From Paenibacillus sp. IHBB 10380 (GTDB lineage Bacteria > Bacillota > Bacilli > Paenibacillales > Paenibacillaceae): a DNA stretch of 64,000 nt. This document shows positions 16,534-25,137 of this stretch, in pieces. The notes beneath the pieces are model-generated. The model did no database searches. It was not told where the DNA came from and saw only the letters and a program-made list of their open reading frames with translations. Made by a program: the position numbers and the translations under genes. Numbering within the stretch: the first letter of the stretch is position 1; every line of letters begins with the position of its first letter. Location of the stretch: assembly GCF_000949425.1 (NCBI RefSeq), contig NZ_CP010976.1, positions 1,798,001-1,862,000 of the forward strand, read 5' to 3'.

Positions 16534-17841
16534 GTGGATAGTGACAGGACAGGCTTAGGTACAGGAATGAGTTTATTTTTAATCGCTATTTTGATAGCTT
16601 TAACAGCTTTTTTCGTAGCGGTAGAATTTGCAATGGTGAGGCTTCGTTCTAGCCGAGTAGATCAGATGATCAGTGAAGGTCGGAAGAACTCGCTTGCAGT
16701 GAAGAAGGTTATAACCAATCTTGATGGTTACTTATCCGCATGTCAGCTTGGGATAACGATAACTTCGCTAGGATTAGGGTGGCTTGGGGAGCCAACGGTA
16801 GAACATATTCTCCATCCGTTATTTGTGAAAATGCAAATATCAGAATCTATCAATAGTTTTCTTTCATTCATCATTGCATTTGTAGCTATTACTTACTTAC
16901 ATGTTGTAGTAGGTGAATTGGCACCTAAAACAGTAGCTATTCGTAAAACAGAGGCCATTGCGCTCATGACTGCGCACCCGATTATATGGTTTGACAAGGT
17001 AATGAGACCTTTTATATGGACACTTAATGGTTCAGCAAATCAGTTAGTTAAGTTATTCGGTATCAAACCTGCCTCAGAACATGAAGAGGCTCATACGGAA
17101 GAAGAAATTCACTTTATCATAAATGAGAGTTATGAAAGTGGCAAAATCAACAAAAATGAATATGGTTATGTAAACCGCATTTTTGCTTTTGATAATTTGC
17201 TGGCCAAGGATATCCTTGTCCCTCGTACTGATATGGTGTGCCTATACAGTGATAAATCGCAGCAAGAGAACATGGAGATTATAAAGACAGAACAATATAC
17301 AAGATTCCCTATTGCGCTTGAAGACAAAGATAACATTATAGGGACAATTAATACGAAGCAATTCTTTTTAGCTTATAATGATAATCCAGATGTAGAAGTT
17401 GAATCTTTGATTCAACCTGTGATGTCAGTACCTGAGACGACACCGGTTGATGCTTTATTGAAGAAGATGCAGAAGGAAAGTACACATATAGCAATTCTAG
17501 TAGATGAATATGGGGGTACCTCGGGTATGGTGACCATCGAAGATATCTTGGAGCAGATTGTGGGCGAGATCCGAGATGAATTCGATAGTGACGAGGAACA
17601 AGAAATTGTTCGTATCGCAAGTAACCATATTGTTGCTGATGGCAAAGCATCATTGATGCATATCAACAATATGCTTCCCTTTGATTTCGAGACAGAGGAA
17701 TGGGATTCAATCGGTGGTTGGTTATATGGCCATCATTCCGAATTAGAGCAAGGTGAACAATGGCAATACGATAATATAACTTTTACTCTTCTTGAGAAAG
17801 ATAAGAATCGGTATTGTAAAGTTGAAATCATTGTTAATTAA
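16534..17841 (+). CDS. CNNM/CorC-family membrane transporter with CBS pair
   Basis: A 435-residue protein of the family that includes B. subtilis MpfA (YhdP), linked to Mg2+ efflux. An N-terminal CNNM membrane domain (residues about 1-190; EFAMVRLRSSRVDQM and LDGYLSACQLGITITSLGLG are family landmarks) is followed by two CBS domains (about 210-330, EDKDNIIGTINTK and LVDEYGGTSGMVTIEDILEQ) and a C-terminal CorC/HlyC domain. Start is GTG at 16534, with AAAAGGAG about 12 bases upstream. A paralogue occurs at 25138. Transport is inferred from the family. Confidence 0.88.
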   Translation: MDSDRTGLGTGMSLFLIAILIALTAFFVAVEFAMVRLRSSRVDQMISEGRKNSLAVKKVITNLDGYLSACQLGITITSLGLGWLGEPTVEHILHPLFVKMQISESINSFLSFIIAFVAITYLHVVVGELAPKTVAIRKTEAIALMTAHPIIWFDKVMRPFIWTLNGSANQLVKLFGIKPASEHEEAHTEEEIHFIINESYESGKINKNEYGYVNRIFAFDNLLAKDILVPRTDMVCLYSDKSQQENMEIIKTEQYTRFPIALEDKDNIIGTINTKQFFLAYNDNPDVEVESLIQPVMSVPETTPVDALLKKMQKESTHIAILVDEYGGTSGMVTIEDILEQIVGEIRDEFDSDEEQEIVRIASNHIVADGKASLMHINNMLPFDFETEEWDSIGGWLYGHHSELEQGEQWQYDNITFTLLEKDKNRYCKVEIIVN

Positions 17842-17860
17842 GTGAAAAGTTAATAGCCTT

Positions 17861-17901
17861 AAAAAACAAAAACAGTCGAGATTCGACTGTTTTTGTTTTT
17901 T
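17861..17901. terminator. Strong bidirectional terminator
   Basis: A 19-bp perfect stem: 17861-17879 (A-rich, ending CAGTCGA) pairs with 17883-17901, with loop GAT. T-runs occur on both strands. Confidence 0.9.
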
Positions 17902-17965
17902 ACGCTACTATCATTATGATATAATGGTTACTTTATAGGGATCGTATAGATTAGGAGGACTATAT

Positions 17966-19249
17966 TTGACAATAAGACAGGCATATCTATGGATCATATT
18001 CTTAGTAAGTATCATTCTAAGTTCTTGCTCTTCCCCTTCCTCGAATATTGGAGCTAACACCACGCCAGAACAAGTGGATGACTTGGGTGAACAAGGACAG
18101 GTACTGAATGTAGTTACACCGGATACAATTACTTCTAAAAGCGATAATGTTACTAAAAAATATCAAATTCAGACACGCCTGACTGATTTCCACATGATTA
18201 ACGGAACTACAGGTCTTGCTTGGGGCTTAACAAAGAACGCTCTGCGGATGTATCAGACAAAGGATAACGGAAAGTCATGGATTAATATCTCACCTGCTGC
18301 AAATGTTAAATTTGGTGCGAATATTAAATATGGATCTAATGTTTTTTTCATAGATTCACAGAATGGCTGGATTATTCGTAATGCTCAAGGAAAAACAGAG
18401 ACGGTGTTATTACGTACAGTAAATGGGGGACGTAATTGGAAAATCTCCTCTATTACAGGTGTGGAGAACATTGTTGATATTTACTTCACCTCTATAGATC
18501 GTGGTTGGATTATGACTTCGACTCAAACATCGATGGGGAAGGAAGAAAAGGCATTATTCCATACAGACGATGGTGGAGATAAATGGAAAAAGGTTATGCA
18601 AAATGCTGGAACGAAAGCTACTGCTAACAATATGCGTGAATCTATACCTCATAGGGGTTATGTTATGGGTATGGATTTCATAGATTCTACGAATGGGTTT
18701 ATAACGACGAAAGATCTTGGTATCCCTAAGTTATACAGAACAGAGGATGCGGGTACGACTTGGTCTGATGAATCCAAATTCTTCGATAGAAATAAATTTG
18801 GAAATTGCAGCAACTATTTTACAGAGGGACCTCAATTTTTTGCAGGTGATAGCTCAAAAGGTTGGATGTCTATAGGCTGTACTCTAGGTAGCAGTTCTAA
18901 ATTTAATGGCTATTTCACAATAGATGGTGGACATAGCTGGGAATTCACGCCGTTTAATCTGAAGTGGTCTAAAGGTGTGAATCAATTCCTTCAACCTGTA
19001 TTTATTAATGAAAACGAAGGTTGGATATTACAAGACGTTTCTTTATTCCATACGTATAACCGAGGAAAGTCATGGAGTAAATTACCTCGAAGCCCTATAC
19101 TTGAGGAGCAGCTAGCGATCCATCCTGTAGTCGTTAAATTAGAATTTATCAATTCATATATGGGTTGGATTTTATTAGAGAATAGTGATACCAAACGTTC
19201 CCTTTTACTACAAACCATTGATGGAGGAAGTAGTTGGAAGGTACTGTGA
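17966..19249 (+). CDS. Lipoprotein with Asp-box (BNR) beta-propeller repeats
   Basis: A 427-residue predicted lipoprotein. A hydrophobic signal ends in the lipobox LSSC with lipidated C21. The rest carries at least seven copies of the S/T-x-D-x-G-x-x-W Asp-box, e.g. TKDNGKSW, TVNGGRNW, TDDGGDKW, TEDAGTTW, TIDGGHSW, TYNRGKSW and TIDGGSSW. Spacing suggests a seven-bladed propeller like Ycf48/HCF136 or sialidase scaffolds, but no sialidase active site was recognised. It probably works outside the membrane as a binding or assembly factor. Start is TTG at 17966, 7 bases after TAGGAGG. No operon partner. Confidence 0.82.
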   Translation: MTIRQAYLWIIFLVSIILSSCSSPSSNIGANTTPEQVDDLGEQGQVLNVVTPDTITSKSDNVTKKYQIQTRLTDFHMINGTTGLAWGLTKNALRMYQTKDNGKSWINISPAANVKFGANIKYGSNVFFIDSQNGWIIRNAQGKTETVLLRTVNGGRNWKISSITGVENIVDIYFTSIDRGWIMTSTQTSMGKEEKALFHTDDGGDKWKKVMQNAGTKATANNMRESIPHRGYVMGMDFIDSTNGFITTKDLGIPKLYRTEDAGTTWSDESKFFDRNKFGNCSNYFTEGPQFFAGDSSKGWMSIGCTLGSSSKFNGYFTIDGGHSWEFTPFNLKWSKGVNQFLQPVFINENEGWILQDVSLFHTYNRGKSWSKLPRSPILEEQLAIHPVVVKLEFINSYMGWILLENSDTKRSLLLQTIDGGSSWKVL

Positions 19250-19258
19250 ATACGACAA

Positions 19259-19287
19259 AGGCAGTGTGTATTTTAGGAACACTGCCT
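19259..19287 (+). terminator. Hairpin after the propeller lipoprotein gene
   Basis: AGGCAGTGT (19259-19267) pairs with ACACTGCCT (19279-19287). No good T-run follows, so termination is only probable. Confidence 0.5.
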
Positions 19288-19442
19288 AAACACTAAAATA
19301 GAATATTGAAAATAATTAAATAAAAATTAAAACTTTTCATTATAATGTGAAATTAATCACAATCATTGTTTGGAATGTATGGTATCTTTAGAGTGTAAAG
19401 AAGAAGTGTACACAAGATTGAAACTAAGAGGGAGTGTTACAG

Positions 19443-19634
19443 ATGACAACTTTCGATAATAACGTAGACTTAACTAGTAAAAAACTACTTCAATTTTGCT
19501 ATACATGTGAAGATGCTCATGCTTGTGATTCTGAAGAGAAATGCAAAAGTTGTTGGGAAGAACATGGAATGCTAACAGAGCAAGAAGCTAACGTGACTGA
19601 GACTCAGAAATTTCTACAAATGATGCATGCTTAA
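19443..19634 (+). CDS. Small Cys-rich protein, possibly zinc-binding
   Basis: A 63-residue protein with four cysteines between residues about 20 and 37 (CYTCEDAHACDSEEKCKSCW), arranged as CxxC, C and CxxC-like pairs that could bind a metal. No signal peptide. ATG 19443 is chosen because AGAGGGAG lies about 8 bases upstream; an ATG at 19434 is too close to that site. It is monocistronic. I do not recognise the family and infer zinc binding only from the cysteine spacing. Confidence 0.65.
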   Translation: MTTFDNNVDLTSKKLLQFCYTCEDAHACDSEEKCKSCWEEHGMLTEQEANVTETQKFLQMMHA

Positions 19635-19835
19635 TGGATTGTATATAAGAAACTATTTATTAAATAGATCGTATTAAGAAGAGGCAAAGGGAAATATTTC
19701 CTAGTCTCTTCTTTTGTTATCTATACATACATAAGAAGTATTCAATTTTCAGTACAAGTGGCATATACATTGAGAAGAGACAAGGACAGAAGCTTATCTA
19801 AAGTATGTGTACAAGGGAGAAAGGGGGATATCAAC

Positions 19836-20234
19836 TTGGGGATGGATTCATTTTGGATGTTTGATTTCGTTGGAACGGTGATACCGATCTTTGTCGTTGT
19901 TTTTATTGGAATTATCTTATTAAGTATCGGTAAGGGTGTGAGACAGTGGGGTCGGAATAACAAACAGCCAATACTTACCGTAGGCTCTCAAATTGTGAGT
20001 AAAAGGAATGAAGTGAGGCACCATCAACGGTCGAATGATCAAATGTCCAGCTATACCCGTACTTCTTATTATATAACGTTCGAGGTAGAAAGCGGTGATC
20101 GGATAGAGTTCACCGTAGATGGTGAAGAATACGGGATGTGTGCGGAAGGAGATACGGGACGCTTAACCTTCCAAGGGACGCGATACATGGGGTTTCAGAG
20201 GAAACCCAAATTCACACCACAAGAGGATGCTTAA
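19836..20234 (+). CDS. DUF2500-like membrane protein
   Basis: A 132-residue protein with one N-terminal transmembrane helix (FVGTVIPIFVVVFIGIILLS) followed by a soluble beta-rich domain. The domain pattern (PILTVGSQIVSKRNEVRHH, then YYITFEVESGDRIEFTVDGE and EGDTGRLTFQGTRYMGF) fits the DUF2500 family of small bacterial membrane proteins. The TTG at 19836 is preferred: AAAGGGGG sits 8 bases upstream, whereas an ATG at 19758 has no site. Function unknown. A clear terminator follows. Confidence 0.75.
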   Translation: MGMDSFWMFDFVGTVIPIFVVVFIGIILLSIGKGVRQWGRNNKQPILTVGSQIVSKRNEVRHHQRSNDQMSSYTRTSYYITFEVESGDRIEFTVDGEEYGMCAEGDTGRLTFQGTRYMGFQRKPKFTPQEDA

Positions 20235-20309
20235 TCATTTTCATTCGTCACAGGTACTTATCTCGTTCTAGATGGGGGTATGACGCGTTAAATGATTTAT
20301 GAGGAATAA

Positions 20310-20348
20310 AACCCCGATGACCACCGCAATTGCGTGATCATCGGGGTT
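20310..20348. terminator. Terminator shared by converging genes
   Basis: AACCCCGATGA (20310-20320) pairs with TCATCGGGGTT (20338-20348). It lies between the DUF2500-like gene (plus) and ugpB (minus). Confidence 0.75.
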
Positions 20349-20368
20349 AAGAATGTAATTTTTCCTTA

Positions 20369-21754
20369 CTATTTGCTAACCGTCTGATTATATTCTTGAA
20401 TTTTAAGTGTAATCTCCTTGGCAGCGTTATCTAGCGCTTGTTCGGGAGATTTATTATTGTTAAGCACTTCTTCAATGGCCGTCTCTGTTAATTGACGAGC
20501 TTCAGGAAAGACCCCCATGACGGCTCCTTGTGTAGCTTGACTTGGGATGGTATTATGCAACTGATCTACAGCTGTTTGAAATTGTGGATACTTCGTAAGA
20601 TTATCTTTCACAATCTGCTCGTCATAAGCTTTTAATGTGATGGGGAAGTAGCCTGTGTTTACATGCCAGTAAGCTTGAGTTGTAGGATTAGCTAGAAATT
20701 TAATGAATTCCCAAGCTCCCTGTTGTTCTGATTCTGAACGATTGTTCAGAATCCATAAGCTTGCTCCTCCGACGATTACTCCGCCTTTCTTACCTGCTTC
20801 TGGTCTTGGCAGAGTGGTCGTTCCGACTTCGAATTTACCTTCCGCTGCCGTTACAATTCCACGGAGAGATGCTGTTGAATCAAGCGTCATGGCGATTTGA
20901 CCTGCTGCAAAAGCCTTCTTCGTATCGTCTGTTTTACGCCCCAGATTAATGAGTGACTTATCATCTAACATTTGCTTCCACCACTTTAGTGTGCTAACTC
21001 CTGTCTCGTTATTCAACAAGGAAGAGGTAGCTGGACTTGTTCTGCCGTTCCCATTGTCAAGAAGGTCTTGCCCTTGATTCGCGAATAATTGTTCCATGAA
21101 CCATCCATAAATGGCGAAGGAGGCTCCTGATTGGCCCTTTTTCGTAAGTTTCTTAGCTGCTACAGCTACTTCTTCATAAGTTGTAGGCGGATTCTCTGGA
21201 TCAAGTCCTGCATCTTTGAATGCATCCTTGTTGTAGTAAAGAATTGGGTTAGAGGTATTGAATGGCATCGAATACAACTGTTTGTCAAAAGTATAGTAGT
21301 TCAGTATATTCTGTTCCAGACCAGATATATCATATTGTTCCTTATCTATGAACGTTTGTATTGGAGTAATAGCTTTCGTATCGATCATGTAACGACTACC
21401 AATTTCGTAGACTTGCATTAGCGTTGGACTACTCTCGGAATCCATGGATGCTTTGAGCTTGTTTAAGCTCTCATCATAAGTTCCTTGAAAGACCGCTTCA
21501 ACCTGTACTTTTTCTTGAGAAGCGTTAAAATCAGAGACGAGCTTTTTGAGTGTAGTTTCCAATTCACCACTCATCGAATGCCACCAGATAATTTTAACAG
21601 GTTCTACAGGTACTATCCCTGATTCGGTAGAAGCTAATGCTGCTTCACCCTTAACCTCATTATTACCAGCTGATCCACAGGCAGAGACAATCAGCATTAC
21701 CCAAATGAATACTAATAGTACTAGTGGTTGCTTACGCATTGATTTCAATTCCAT
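20369..21754 (-). CDS. ugpB: UgpB-like glycerol-3-phosphate/sugar ABC transporter binding lipoprotein
   Basis: A 461-residue substrate-binding lipoprotein of a carbohydrate-type ABC importer. The lipobox is VSAC with lipidated C26. The mature part follows E. coli UgpB closely in key stretches: IIWWHSMSGELETTLKKLV, LMQVYEIGSRYMIDTKAI, MPFNTSNPILYYNKDAFKDA, VGGASLWILNN and YWHVNTGYFPITLKAYD. Those residues line the glycerophosphodiester/G3P pocket in UgpB, so a phosphoglycerol-type ligand is plausible. ATG 21754 is preferred over the ATG at 21784 because of the GGGAGAG site. It is the last gene of the minus-strand cluster, 155 bases after ugpE. Confidence 0.88.
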   Translation of the reverse strand: MELKSMRKQPLVLLVFIWVMLIVSACGSAGNNEVKGEAALASTESGIVPVEPVKIIWWHSMSGELETTLKKLVSDFNASQEKVQVEAVFQGTYDESLNKLKASMDSESSPTLMQVYEIGSRYMIDTKAITPIQTFIDKEQYDISGLEQNILNYYTFDKQLYSMPFNTSNPILYYNKDAFKDAGLDPENPPTTYEEVAVAAKKLTKKGQSGASFAIYGWFMEQLFANQGQDLLDNGNGRTSPATSSLLNNETGVSTLKWWKQMLDDKSLINLGRKTDDTKKAFAAGQIAMTLDSTASLRGIVTAAEGKFEVGTTTLPRPEAGKKGGVIVGGASLWILNNRSESEQQGAWEFIKFLANPTTQAYWHVNTGYFPITLKAYDEQIVKDNLTKYPQFQTAVDQLHNTIPSQATQGAVMGVFPEARQLTETAIEEVLNNNKSPEQALDNAAKEITLKIQEYNQTVSK

Positions 21755-21909
21755 GATTTCACAATCTCTCCCTTTTTGAATCATATTTATCTGAAATCAG
21801 AAGCAGTCAGGTTCAAAAGCTTCTAATATCGGAACAAGTTGAAGCATGAGTGGATTCTCGTCTAACTTCCTTCTATTTAACTCATGAACAGAACCAAGTA
21901 ATGCTATAT

Positions 21910-22734
21910 CTAACCTTTAAGTGCTCCAGCCGTAATTCCTCGTACGAGCGGTTTCAGTCCAAGGACAAGCAGTAGCAGGGACGGGAGAAGAACCATAATG
22001 ATGCCGGCAAAGACTAGATTCCACGCTGTCATCTCTTCAAATTGAAGCATGCTAATGCCAATTTGGACGGTTCTCATCTCCTCTTTATTCGTAATCAACA
22101 GTGGCCATAGATACATATTCCAATGATTTAAGAATGAATATACGCCAAGTGTAGCAAGCATAGGAGTGGATAAAGGAAGAACTAAGGATGCAAAGATACG
22201 GATATGTCCGCATCCATCGATTTTGGCTGCTTCAAATAGTTCACTAGGTAATTGTAAGAAGGATTGTCGCAGCAAGAATGTTCCAAATGCAGAAGCAAGG
22301 AAAGGTAAAATTAATCCAGTATAACTATCTAGCAGATTCCAATTTTTAATCGTTAGATAGTTAGGGATCATCGTCACTTCCCAAGGAATCATCATCGTAG
22401 ATAGAAAAATAGAGAATAGGACAGTCTTACCTGGAAACCGTAAAAAGGCGAAAGCGTAAGCGGCAGTACTTGCTGTAAGGAGTTGTCCAAACATAATGAG
22501 TGATGAGACAACGAAGCTATTCTGAATGAAACGCATGATGGGTATCGTGTTCAGTACCTGACTATAGTTCTCAAAGCGTAGTACCTCAGGGAATAGCCTT
22601 GGAGGATAGGCTGCTGATTCGTTACTTGTCATGAATGAGGATGTTAATGTATATAGCAACGGGAACAGTAATAGGCATGAAGCAATAATGAGGATGAAAT
22701 ATAGGAGACTTTGGTTCATTCTGTTCATCCTCAT
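21910..22734 (-). CDS. ugpE: UgpE/MalG-like ABC transporter permease
   Basis: A 274-residue inner-membrane permease with six predicted helices. The EAA loop that docks the ATPase is visible as ELFEAAKIDGCGHIRIFASL near residue 190. Together with UgpA it would form the channel for the UgpB ligand. Its ATG overlaps the upstream ugpA stop by 4 bases (ATGA), indicating translational coupling. Family is certain; the ugpE name rests on the UgpB-like partner. Confidence 0.87.
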   Translation of the reverse strand: MRMNRMNQSLLYFILIIASCLLLFPLLYTLTSSFMTSNESAAYPPRLFPEVLRFENYSQVLNTIPIMRFIQNSFVVSSLIMFGQLLTASTAAYAFAFLRFPGKTVLFSIFLSTMMIPWEVTMIPNYLTIKNWNLLDSYTGLILPFLASAFGTFLLRQSFLQLPSELFEAAKIDGCGHIRIFASLVLPLSTPMLATLGVYSFLNHWNMYLWPLLITNKEEMRTVQIGISMLQFEEMTAWNLVFAGIIMVLLPSLLLLVLGLKPLVRGITAGALKG

Positions 22735-23681
22735 TGATAATGCACCTTCTTCTCAAGGAATTTAAATTGAAACAGAGTAAGCACAAGAATAATGAAGAAT
22801 AGAATAAGTGCTTGTGCACTTCCAATGCCAAATCTGTAATTTACAAATGCATCCTGATAAATGTTATAGACCATAACATCGGTGCTATTCATAGGACCAC
22901 CCTTCGTTAGAATGTTGATCTGTCCGAATGACTGAAATGCTCCAATGATAGATACAACAAAGACAAAGAAGAGGGAAGGTGTAATGAGGGGTAAGGTCAA
23001 GCTAATAAAAGTACGAATGGGACGGGCTCCGTCTATTTGAGCACTATCATAAATATCTTGGGGCACACTTTGCATCCCGCTCAGTAATACAATAAATTGG
23101 AACCCAATATTCATCCAGATGGTCATAAGAGCGATTGATATAAGGGCCCAATTGGGGTCAGTTAACCACTGAATAGGCTCAATACTCAGTAGTCCTAGAA
23201 TATAGTTAAGCATCCCTAAAGTCGGATGATATAGGATCATCCAGATAATAGAGCCTGTACCAACAGAGATAGCCATGGGCAATGAGAAGATGAAGCGAAA
23301 GATCCTGATCCCACGTAATTTGCTTTGAGCCAGACCTGCAAGGAGCAAGGCAAGGAGGATTCCTGTTGGCACGGTATAAAGAATGAATAGTAAGGTGACT
23401 TGAATACTTTTGTAAAATAGTTCAGATGTTAATAGGTTCGTGAAATTATCTAAACCTACATACTGAGCGACCCGGCCTCGCGGATCTGTTAGATACAAAC
23501 TCAAATATAGAGATTTTACAAGCGGGTAGAAAAGGAAAATTCCGAATAAGAGAAGAGAAGGGGCTAGAAATAAGTATGCAAGTAGACGTTCAAACCACAT
23601 CAAACGACGTAGAGACTTCTTATTAACTTTGTGCTTAACAGAGGGTGTGAAGGTAGGATTTAGGGTGACCTCTTTATTCAT
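22731..23681 (-). CDS. ugpA: UgpA/MalF-like ABC transporter permease
   Basis: A 316-residue permease with six helices. The EAA loop appears as DIYDSAQIDGARPIRTFISL near residue 220. It is the first gene of the ugpA-ugpE-ugpB cluster, preceded by GAGGTAAC before ATG 23681. No ATPase gene (UgpC/MsmX type) lies nearby, so a shared ATPase encoded elsewhere is likely, as for many Bacillales sugar importers. The upstream region has AT-rich TTTAACA/CTAACA elements that could suit PhoP control, but I cannot establish that. Confidence 0.88.
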   Translation of the reverse strand: MNKEVTLNPTFTPSVKHKVNKKSLRRLMWFERLLAYLFLAPSLLLFGIFLFYPLVKSLYLSLYLTDPRGRVAQYVGLDNFTNLLTSELFYKSIQVTLLFILYTVPTGILLALLLAGLAQSKLRGIRIFRFIFSLPMAISVGTGSIIWMILYHPTLGMLNYILGLLSIEPIQWLTDPNWALISIALMTIWMNIGFQFIVLLSGMQSVPQDIYDSAQIDGARPIRTFISLTLPLITPSLFFVFVVSIIGAFQSFGQINILTKGGPMNSTDVMVYNIYQDAFVNYRFGIGSAQALILFFIILVLTLFQFKFLEKKVHYQ

Positions 23682-23865
23682 GAATAATGTTACCTCGCTT
23701 TCGGCTGTTCATTCTTATGAAGAGTATAAAATTTACATGTTAGAGGGGATTACCCTTTTTGTTAAATGATTGTTTATTTATGAAAAAGTCACCTTACTGG
23801 GCGAATGAACATAAGATGGGGTTAAGAATGAGAAATACTTGTTGGTAGGGGAGGCGGAGCGGAAG

Positions 23866-24288
23866 ATGGCTGTTATTAAAACAAACTCAGAAGAGGCTAG
23901 GTTATTAGGTAGGTTAATGAGAGCCGAAGCTGAGGGAGAAGGAGAGCAGGGCATGTTAATGGTTGGAAACGTAGGCGTTAATCGTGTATTAGGAGATTGT
24001 TTGGACTTTCCAAGTATTCGCACGATTACGCAAATGGTATACCAAAGCCCTGGAGGATTTGAGGCAACGCAAAAAGGATATTTTTATCAAAAGGCACGAG
24101 AAAGAGATGTTAGGTTAGCTACACGAGTCATTAATGGTGAACGAATATGGCCTGCTAGTAATGCTCTTTGGTTTTTCAGGCCTGAAGGAGCTTGCCCAAG
24201 TACATGGTACAATCAACAAAATACAGGTAGGTTCAAATCGCATTGTTTCTTTAGCCCAACGGCAGGGGATTGCCCTACAGTGTATTAA
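23866..24288 (+). CDS. cwlJ: Spore cortex-lytic hydrolase CwlJ
   Basis: A 140-residue enzyme that helps degrade cortex peptidoglycan during spore germination, notably in response to Ca-dipicolinate. It follows B. subtilis CwlJ (142 residues) nearly throughout: RLMRAEAEGEGEQGMLMVGN (with the catalytic Glu of the SleB/CwlJ fold), FEATQKGYFYQKARERDVRL, INGERIWPASNALWFFRP and WYNQQNTGRFKSHCFFSPTA. No signal peptide, consistent with deposition in the coat from the mother cell. ATG 23866 is chosen from the homology and the GGGGAGG about 11 bases upstream. gerQ follows after 71 bases, as in Bacillus. Confidence 0.94.
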   Translation: MAVIKTNSEEARLLGRLMRAEAEGEGEQGMLMVGNVGVNRVLGDCLDFPSIRTITQMVYQSPGGFEATQKGYFYQKARERDVRLATRVINGERIWPASNALWFFRPEGACPSTWYNQQNTGRFKSHCFFSPTAGDCPTVY

Positions 24289-24359
24289 AGATGAACTGAA
24301 ATGAACTCTTATAAGTATAGAATTAAATCTGCTTGTATTATAAGGAGGAAATATATAAC

Positions 24360-24863
24360 GTGATTACACAACAACCTTATCAACCCCAACTGGTAAATTA
24401 TAGAATTGGAAATGGTAATGATCGTGGACTGCATAATAATAATATGCCTTATATGGGAATGGGATCGGGCATGATGCCTCCCCAATCAGGTGGGATGCCA
24501 CCTCAATCGAGCATGATGCCTCCCCAAGTCCCTAGTGGGAGTCCTATGACACCGTCAGGAACTATAGCGAGTACGACTCCACCGCCGGTCTTTGAGCAAT
24601 CCTATGTTGAGAACATTTTACGTGCAAACTTAGGGAAAACAGGAACATTCTACATGACATACGAGAACAATTCGGAATGGAATGCCAAGATATTCAAAGG
24701 GGTCGTCGAAGCTGCTGGTCGTGACCATATTATTATTAGTGACCGGGCTACGGGTAAGAGGTTTCTACTTTTAACTCTCAACTTAGATTACGTAACATTT
24801 GATGAGCCTCTTAATTATTCATATCCTGGAGTGATTGGTACTTCAGGCCAAGGTAGTAGATAA
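24360..24863 (+). CDS. gerQ: Spore coat protein GerQ
   Basis: A 167-residue coat protein needed in B. subtilis for CwlJ to localise to the spore coat, and cross-linked there by transglutaminase Tgl. The N-terminal half is low-complexity, rich in Gln, Met, Pro and Gly (MMPPQSGGMPPQSSMMPPQ); these glutamines are plausible cross-link sites. The C-terminal half (about 80-150) is the conserved GerQ domain with SYVENILRANLGKTGTFYMT and GVVEAAGRDHIIISDRATGK. Start is GTG at 24360 after AAGGAGG. It forms a probable mother-cell-expressed operon with cwlJ. Confidence 0.93.
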   Translation: MITQQPYQPQLVNYRIGNGNDRGLHNNNMPYMGMGSGMMPPQSGGMPPQSSMMPPQVPSGSPMTPSGTIASTTPPPVFEQSYVENILRANLGKTGTFYMTYENNSEWNAKIFKGVVEAAGRDHIIISDRATGKRFLLLTLNLDYVTFDEPLNYSYPGVIGTSGQGSR

Positions 24864-24888
24864 CATTTCAATATTTAATATCAAGTAG

Positions 24889-24925
24889 GGGACGCTCTTT
24901 TCTTCGCAAATGACGAAGGCGTCCC
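24889..24925 (+). terminator. Terminator after gerQ
   Basis: GGGACGC (24889-24895) pairs with GCGTCCC (24919-24925). An inner CTTCG/CGAAG pairing extends the hairpin, and a short T-run follows. Confidence 0.7.
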
Positions 24926-25137
24926 TTTAGGCGTGTTAAATCGCTGTTTTTCCATGAAAACTCATTGTTTCTGTATGATATAGTCATACGTCGACGTTTG
25001 ACTGTGTATTGTAGAACTATATAATTAAATGAATAAGTTAAAATCATACTGAATGGAGATGAGTCGCTTGGGAAGTTGATGCTGTCTAAACAATCCATGG
25101 ATATGAACAATCAAATTACTCTAAGAATACGAAGGAG

